Below, piece after piece: positions 57,991 through 64,000 of a DNA stretch of 64,000 nt (position 1 is its first letter; every line of letters begins with the position of its first letter). This DNA is from Liriodendron chinense (taxonomy: Eukaryota > Streptophyta > Magnoliopsida > Magnoliales > Magnoliaceae). The stretch is from positions 1,302,001 through 1,366,000 of the forward strand of contig ML058507.1 of assembly GCA_003013855.2 (NCBI GenBank), written 5' to 3'. The position numbers and the translations under genes were made by a program. Below the pieces are notes generated by a model that had not been told where the DNA came from, ran no database searches, and saw only the letters and a list, made by a program, of their open reading frames with translations.

Positions 57991-59766
57991 GTGTGAAGGG
58001 ATATCGAATATATGACCCTGTCATACGGAAGATCACCCTGAGCCGTGATGTCAAGTTTGATGAGGGTTCTTTGTTCCGTAAGGATGCTACAAAGAAACCA
58101 GAAACATCAGAATATGTTGATACTCATGAGGATAGAGATGAGATGGAGTTTGATATTGAGGTGCAGACAGAGGTACAGGATCAGGTGAAGCAGCCACCTG
58201 TGTGAAGAAATCTACCCAAGGATCTTTGTGCAAGGTAGAGGGATGACTCGAACGTTGCACTCGCTCTCATTACAGATGAGGGGGATCCGTCTAACTTTGA
58301 GGAAGCACTACAGGATGTAGATGCTGAGAAATGGAAGACAGCAATGTAAGACGAGATGAACTCCTTATACAAGAATGAGACTTGGGAGCTTGTGAAGCTT
58401 TCAGCGGGTCGAAAAGCGATAGGGTGTAAGTGAATTTTTCAGAAGAAAGAGGATAGATAAAAGGCAAGGTTGGTAGCAAAAGGGCATACTCAGCATGAAT
58501 GAGTGGGCTTCAGTGAGATTTTTACGCCAGTTGTGAAGCAAGTATCTATTAGGTTCGTGTTGGCGCTAGTTGCCCAATACGACCTCGAGCTGGAACAAAT
58601 GGATGTGAAGACTGCTTTCCTGCATGGGGAATTGGGAGAGCAGATATACATGGCGCAACCAGAAGGTTATACAGTGCAAGGGGCCAAGAACAAGGTTTTC
58701 AGATTGAGGAGATCGTTATATATTCTCAAACAGTTGCCTATGTGGTGGTACAAGAAATTTGATTCCTTCTTGAAGAGTCGGGGCTTTACCAGGAGCGAGT
58801 ACAATCATTGTGTCTATTTTAAGACACTGAATGATGAGAAGTTTCTCATACTGGTGTTGTACATCGATGACATGCTTATTGCCAGTCATAGCATGTCTGA
58901 CATCGATGTGTTGAACTCTCAGCTTTCAGGGACATTCAAGATGAAGGATCTAGCGGCTTCAAAGAGGGTTCTTGGCATAGATATTCATAGAGATAGGAAG
59001 AGAAGCAGGTTGTGGTTATCTCAGAAAGAATACCTTAAGAAGGTATTGAAAAAGTACGAAATGGACAAGTCCAAACCAGTTAGCGTTCCCCACACGGCTC
59101 ACTTCAAGCTTTCTTCTTAACATTGTCCCAAAACGAATGAAGAAAAGCATGTTATACCTTATGTGCCCTATTCAAGTGTTGTGGGCAGTTTAATGTATGC
59201 CATGGTCTGTACAAGACCAGATATTTCACAGGCCATGGGTGTTGTAAGCCGATTGATGTCTAACCCGGGCAAACAACATTAGGAAGCTGTGAAATGGCTA
59301 CTTCGATACATTTGGGGTATGCAGGACTACGTCTTAACGTTTGAAAAGTCTAAGGACAAGTTGGTTGGTTATGTCGATTCTGACTACGTAAGTAGTGTGG
59401 ACAGTAGGAGGTCGACTTCAGGATACTCGTTTGTATTAGTGAGTGGAGCGATTAGTTGGATGTCTAAGCTTCAGTCTGTGGTGGCTCTTTCTACTCCTGA
59501 AGTTGAGTACATGGCAGTGACAGAAGCTTTCAAGGAAGCTGTGTGGTTGAAAGGAATGATAAATCAGTTGGAGCTTCAGCAAGAAGCCGTGTCGGTTAAT
59601 TGTGACAGCTCTAGCGCTATCAATTTGGCTAAAAATTATGTTTATCACTCTCGTACTAAACACATTAATGTACGTCACCATTTTATTCAACAGGTGTTCG
59701 AGGAAGGAGATGTGACTCTGGACAAGATTCACACTAGCGTGAATCCGGCGGATATGCTAACCAAGG
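57991..59766 (+). pseudogene. Copia RT and RNase H (Tork-like)
   Basis: RT: ETWELVKLSAGRKAIGCK, KARLVAKGHTQ, LEQMDVKTAFLHGELGEQIY, SLYILKQLPMWWYKKFDSF and the catalytic LVLYIDDMLIAS near 58860 (YIDD in place of the usual YVDD). RNase H: GYVDSDYVSSVDSRRSTSGY, EVEYMAVTEAFKEAVWL, SSSAINLAKN and SRTKHINVRHHFI. It ends with NPADMLTKV exactly where the solo LTR entered. Stops at 58203, 58348, 58430, 58459, 58501, 59118 and 59281; several fall on conserved Trp codons. Confidence 0.93.
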
Positions 59767-60295
59767 TGTAACGCCCCGGATTTTAGGGTTTATTTGATTT
59801 TTTTATTAATATTAAATATTGAATGTTTACCTTATTTTGAAAACAACGGACCATCCGTAGGAGATTCAATAGGGGACCCTTTACAAAAGTTGCTTAGAAT
59901 AACGCTATAAACGTTGCAGAAAGACAGGATTTCAAAATTTTCACTATTTTTAGTTAATTACGCAAATGCCATTAGCTAAACTTAACGTAACGCACCATTT
60001 GTAAGTATTATGATTTATGATGATCACTTTTATACAAAACTTCGTATATGAGATTTTGGGCACATTTTAGCTGTACACATCGAATTTCAGCCCTCCGATC
60101 ATCCTACAAATAACTTAATCAGAAATCGGACCATAAGTGGCCCACCTTAACTCGGATCTGCCTCATTTTTCCCGTCAGCGGTTATTTTTGTGTTGTCCAC
60201 CTATTAGACGGAGCAAATGGTCCAGATCCAACATAGTGGACCCCACTAGATAAGGCCAACTGTTTCGTGCGGGTGATGTACCAAATACGTAAACT

Positions 60296-60300
<5 letters not shown>

Positions 60301-60338
<38 letters not shown>
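60301..60338. repeat. Poly(A) run in the solo LTR
   Basis: 38 A's, absent from the corresponding place in the copy at 1-2437. Confidence 0.9.
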
Positions 60339-60342
<4 letters not shown>

Positions 60343-60784
60343 CTTCTCCAGGCTCCCTGTAACAGCGGCACCTCGCTGCCGACTCGAGCGTTCGACGTTG
60401 TCCATCACCTAGGACACATTCCATCGATCCAAGCCATCCATCTGCTTCCCCCTCATCATATCCATCATCATTTCAAGTCTTTACACCAAACTTCGATCCA
60501 ATGGACCGCTCCAAATCACCGTTCAAAACCAAGAATGTTAAGATCCAGGCCTCTGTTTTGCATGAACGGTCCAAAATTCTCCCAAAACATCATGTGGACC
60601 CGTCCTATCATTCTAACGGTTCTCATGCTCCGTCTTAGTCCTGTCCAAGCCGTTTCCAAGTCCTCCTCCAACTTTAACTCAAACCACACCCGATCCGATT
60701 CTTCTCTCTGCGTATGTAACCCACCGGCTTAGCAATCTTCATAAGACCCTCATGATGCTCACACCCCCTCTCCACGAACATCTA

Positions 60785-61020
60785 ATCAAGAGAGAGAGAG
60801 AGAGATAGTGAGAAAATGAGAGAGAGAGAGATTGTGTAGAGAGAGAAAGAGAAAATACCGTGTGGGAGGGGATTGCACCCTGCCGTTGTTGCTGCTGGAC
60901 CCGTTCAGCTGTGGTGGTCGTTACTGGATTCTCTTCTAGAGGAAGAAGAAGAAGGAAGAAAAGAAGGAGTAAGAGGAAGAAGGAAAGAAGAAGAAAAGAG
61001 AGGAGGGAGAGAAGATCGAG
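60785..61020. repeat. GA-rich tract in the solo LTR
   Basis: (ga)n and gaagaa-type repeats, the counterpart of the CT tract at 1211-1423. Confidence 0.8.
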
Positions 61021-62893
61021 CCGAATCGACCCGGCTGAGTTTCTCAGTTGTCCCGTTGTTGAGAGGAGGTAATGCATCTACTCTATGGTGTTGTCTATTA
61101 GTTTTAGCCTAAACTCTAATCTTAGATGAAATCTAACCATACATGATCGAAATCATGAAAGTCTCACCAATTTACACTCTAATATCCTGTTCTCTGTTAC
61201 ATGTCATGGGTTTGGATCCAAGAGAGATTAGGCGAATCCAATAACATTCCAAATCATCAAATTTCAAGAGGTGAGGATTTCTTCTAAGCCTAGTTACAAT
61301 AGTATTTCTTTGTTTGTCTGTTCCATGTTTAGAATTTAGGTTTTGTTGTGTGATTTCTTGAGAACGTGCTTGTTGAAACCTCTCTATGAAATCATGAATT
61401 CTTGCGATGTTCCTGGATGAGGTTATGCTAAATTCTTGGATTATTATGAACCATGTTTTATGTCAAATGATGGTATACAGGCCTATATGAGAATTATGTG
61501 AAATCTATGCTTAGTTTATGATTCCTACATGCTTCTGATGAACATGGTGAATAATGTGTTATATGATATGGGATTACATGTGTGGATGTTACGTTAATGA
61601 ACGCCGCTTGACCCTATACTGATGTAACCATTGATGTAAAGAGATAAAGCCCGTGCGAGGCCTTGTTACGTTGGCATTACCATGAGAAGATTTTGGATGA
61701 CTATGCCTTATTGTGAAAGTCGGCATTACAGTGTGTCTTATTGAACGAATGTGCCTTGACATTAAGGATTAAGTGTTAGTATTACCATGTATGTGATGTT
61801 GATTTTATATGCCATGATGTTGAATTGGGCACTACCGTGTGCATTATTGGATACGTGCCGAGGGATCCTTATTTGATATGTTACCTATGATGGACCCTTT
61901 GAGAAATGAGATCGATGAATACAAGAAGTTTCATAAGCCAGGGTTGGTGGTATGGGACACTAAGCCTGAGCTGTCGGCTTATGCTGGGTGACGAGCCCCA
62001 CATAGTGACCTTGAGCTTCCTTGAGCTGATGGGGGTAAGGAGTGATCATTAGTCGTTAACATCATTAAATTGGCTAGATGTTAAACTACTTAACTAAAGA
62101 TGAAACTAATCATGCATTCACTGGACCCGACTTGGTGGGTCAGCCCTGCGAGCGCTACAGCGCTAGCTTGTGGTAGGGGGATGGGTGGCCATCACCTCCA
62201 TTGGCTGGGTTTGTTGACATGAAGTTGTGGAATTACCCGCTTCATCGTGGACTCTGGTGACTAGTGGCTGATGAGAAAAGTTGGAATAAGTCCCGTTTCA
62301 TTTAGTCAGGGTGCCTTAGCCAGAGCATGCATATCAAGCGTTGCATTAAGTAAGATTTTCTCATGTATGTTTTGCTTGGGTATGATTATGTTTGGATATT
62401 ATTGTGCTAATCTTAGGGGGTTAACCCTCACTGAGTTGATCGCGAGCAACTCACTCCCTCCTGGGATGGTGTTATAAAACACCACCAGCTTGTTGCAGGT
62501 GACGATCCATTAGACAAACCGACTTACAGGTTGAAAAGTATGAAGCTTCATGGCAGTCAATTACGGATGATGAAGCCGTATCAGCTTGAAGACAAATTAT
62601 GTTTATTGTTTTCATTTTCATAAAATAGATTTATTTTCGTGTAAATTGAATTAAGTCTCCAATGGAGACGGAAGGTAAAACATATTTTGGTATGAATTAG
62701 GGATATTATGTTAATAACGTAGAGTAGAAAAATATGGACTAAGAACCTTGATTTCCGTCATTATGCTATGAATTCCATGAATACGTGAATTAAAGAGAAA
62801 TATGGGGAACTAAATCCCTAATATATTCAGGCTAACACTCGGAGACTCGGCCCATTGTGTTGTCTACGAGAGCCGAAATTTCGGGGCGTTACA

Positions 62894-63060
62894 AAGGTGG
62901 TCCCTATAAAGAAGTTCAAGTTCTGCGTAATTTCTCTGGGGTTGGCAAAGACTTAATGAAAATGCAGTGATGCACGAGAAGCGACGATACTATGTTTTGA
63001 AGATGTGTTGATCGACGAAGCAAATGGAAGATGGTTTAATTTTGAAGCCTTGGTGGAGTT
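62894..63060 (+). pseudogene. 3' coding tail and polypurine tract of the Tork-like Copia
   Basis: Contains the last polyprotein residues (VPIKKFK), a short untranslated stretch and the polypurine tract 'cttggtggagtt' at 63049-63060. Confidence 0.78.
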
Positions 63061-63663
63061 TGTTGTCAGAGCCTTCAAAAGGATCTGTTTTTGGGGAGGT
63101 CGACCGGTCTTGACCGGTCCCTTGCTTTGGACAGAGCCTCAACAGGCCTGCTGGACATGAGCTCCGACCGGTCTTGACCGGTCGGACAGAGGAGGCCGAC
63201 CTGTCTTGACCAATTGGTGGAGGCTGAATTTTGAAGTTTTTAAAGGAAAAACTCTCTGAACCTGTTTTGCACAAGTTCGACCAGTCGTGACCGGTCGAGT
63301 ATACGCGCAGTTTTGCACAAATACATGTTGCATGTTTCTATTTTGGGTTGGAGGCCTATAAAAGCACCACCTAATCCGTCTTAGAGGTATCATAATCAAT
63401 ACCAAGGAGTTCTATTTCGAGATTAGGGCTTGGAGGAGAGATTGTGAGGTTTGAGAATGCCTTGTTCATCTTTGGGATTTGCTTGAGGGTAGATTAGCTT
63501 TATAATCTTCTTGAATTCATAGTGAAGGTGTCGCTTTGTGCCGTGCTTTTTTCCCGCAAGGGTTTTCCATGTAAAATTCATTTGCTTTTGCATTGATTGC
63601 TTGTGTGGTTGTGTGGTGATTGTTTGATCTTCTTTGGTGCTTCCGCTAACCAGATTTCCAACA
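63061..63663 (+). repeat. 3' LTR of the Tork-like Copia
   Basis: 603 bp, TGTTGTCAGAG...TTCCAACA. The U3 holds five ACCGGT sites (63100-63295). TATAAAAG is at 63357-63364. The U5 has 'gtgccgtgcttttttccc' and 'gggttttccatg', conserved among Tork-like LTRs. Confidence 0.9.
63357..63364 (+). promoter_or_regulatory. TATA box of the Tork-like 3' LTR
   Basis: TATAAAAG about 70 bp after the last ACCGGT word. Confidence 0.6.
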
Positions 63664-63958
63664 GTATCCAAATGTGGCTTTAGTACAATTTCCAAAAAAG
63701 TAGCCAATGCAAAAAAACTCTTTCTTCCGGATACAAAACAAAAGAGCTTGATTTTTTAGTTTTTTAAAATTGTTTGTTATGACTTATGAGTAGAAATTTC
63801 AAAATCATAAATTAATTAATTCCCAATGCTCGTGAACTGTGAATGAGACCAAAAACTCTAAGGAAGAAACGAAAAGGAAAAAGGAAATGGAAAAGGAGAA
63901 AAAAAAAAAAACTGTCAAAAATTATGTTGCCTATTTGTCATTTAAAATAACCGACAAT

Positions 63959-63995
<37 letters not shown>

Positions 63996-64000
63996 AGCTA
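63664..64000. other. Right-hand flank with CT microsatellite
   Basis: AT-rich sequence with no supported gene, ending in (TC)16 at 63961-63993. Confidence 0.7.

Larger units (their letters stand above)
59767..62893 (+). mobile_element. Solo Del/Tekay-like LTR in a Copia
   Basis: 3127 bp running TGTAACGCCCCG...CGGGGCGTTACA, flanked by AAGG at 59763-59766 and 62894-62897. Removing it restores the Copia frame across ADMLTKV and VPIKKF. A poly(A) run (60301-60338) and a GA-rich tract lie inside; the 'cactgagttg' block is near 62430. It has no coding capacity. Same family as 1-2437. A 4-bp rather than the usual 5-bp duplication may reflect a lost base. Confidence 0.9.
56072..63663 (+). mobile_element. 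Tork-like Copia, 5'-truncated and interrupted
   Basis: gag, protease, integrase, RT and RNase H in Copia order (56072-59766), interrupted by a solo LTR (59767-62893), then the coding tail, polypurine tract and 3' LTR (63061-63663). It lacks its own 5' LTR, primer site and gag start. Many stops. Confidence 0.92.

Noticed and set aside
1..64000. Endogenous pararetrovirus sequence
   Set aside because: All RT segments have Copia, gypsy-Tat or LINE domain order; no movement protein or pararetroviral arrangement was seen.

Overview
The window looks like a transposon-rich stretch of a flowering-plant nuclear genome. The evidence is the terminal exons of a plant group A bZIP (ABF/ABI5-type) gene, Ty1/copia elements primed by initiator tRNA-Met, Ty3/gypsy elements of the Tat, Del/Tekay-like and Reina-like kinds, and a LINE with a C-terminal RNase H domain. 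The species cannot be fixed from the sequence; abundant degenerate 'gtggggcccacc' intergenic sequence may point to a magnoliid or another early-diverging angiosperm (weak inference).

Layout. 1-2437 is a truncated Del/Tekay-like LTR (minus strand). 2438-12056 holds the last three exons of a bZIP gene on the plus strand (3514-3585, 5677-5706, 11976-12056). Its introns carry a gag-only Copia element with two LTRs (7179-9783, minus), a possible hAT-type MITE (9826-10178) and a solo Copia LTR with a perfect 5-bp target duplication (10318-10838). Exon 1 must lie to the left of the window. 12057-15380 is intergenic, with a microsatellite and a degraded gypsy LTR.

15380-29712 is a three-level nest. 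A LINE is split by a Tork-like Copia (minus strand). The 5' LTR of that Copia is in turn split by a non-autonomous Tat/Athila-type element (20764-27862, 2.07-kb LTRs, target duplication ATCCA) that encodes only a decayed gag-like acidic ORF.

29896-32987 is the oddest object here. It is a Reina-like derivative with three LTRs, the outer two inverted relative to each other, and the whole unit is flanked by one target duplication (TGCAC). 33019-33097 is a perfect 27-bp hairpin, and a degraded tandem duplication follows.

34493-51934 is a large Tat-lineage gypsy element. gag, protease, RT, a second RNase H and integrase lie on the plus strand. A decayed antisense gene with a plant mobile domain (PMD) and at least two intron-like gaps lies on the minus strand (44506-48757). 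Upstream of the antisense gene is an array of about fourteen units built on GGGTGCGTG/CACGCACCC, most of them palindromic. The 3' LTR of the element is cut by another LTR. 54550-56070 is a SIRE-like LTR remnant fused to a 5'-truncated Tork-like Copia (56072-63663), whose RNase H end is interrupted by a 3.1-kb solo Del/Tekay-like LTR (59767-62893).

Apart from the bZIP exons, every coding sequence recognised is transposon-derived and carries stops or frameshifts. The only candidate host gene is the bZIP transcription factor.
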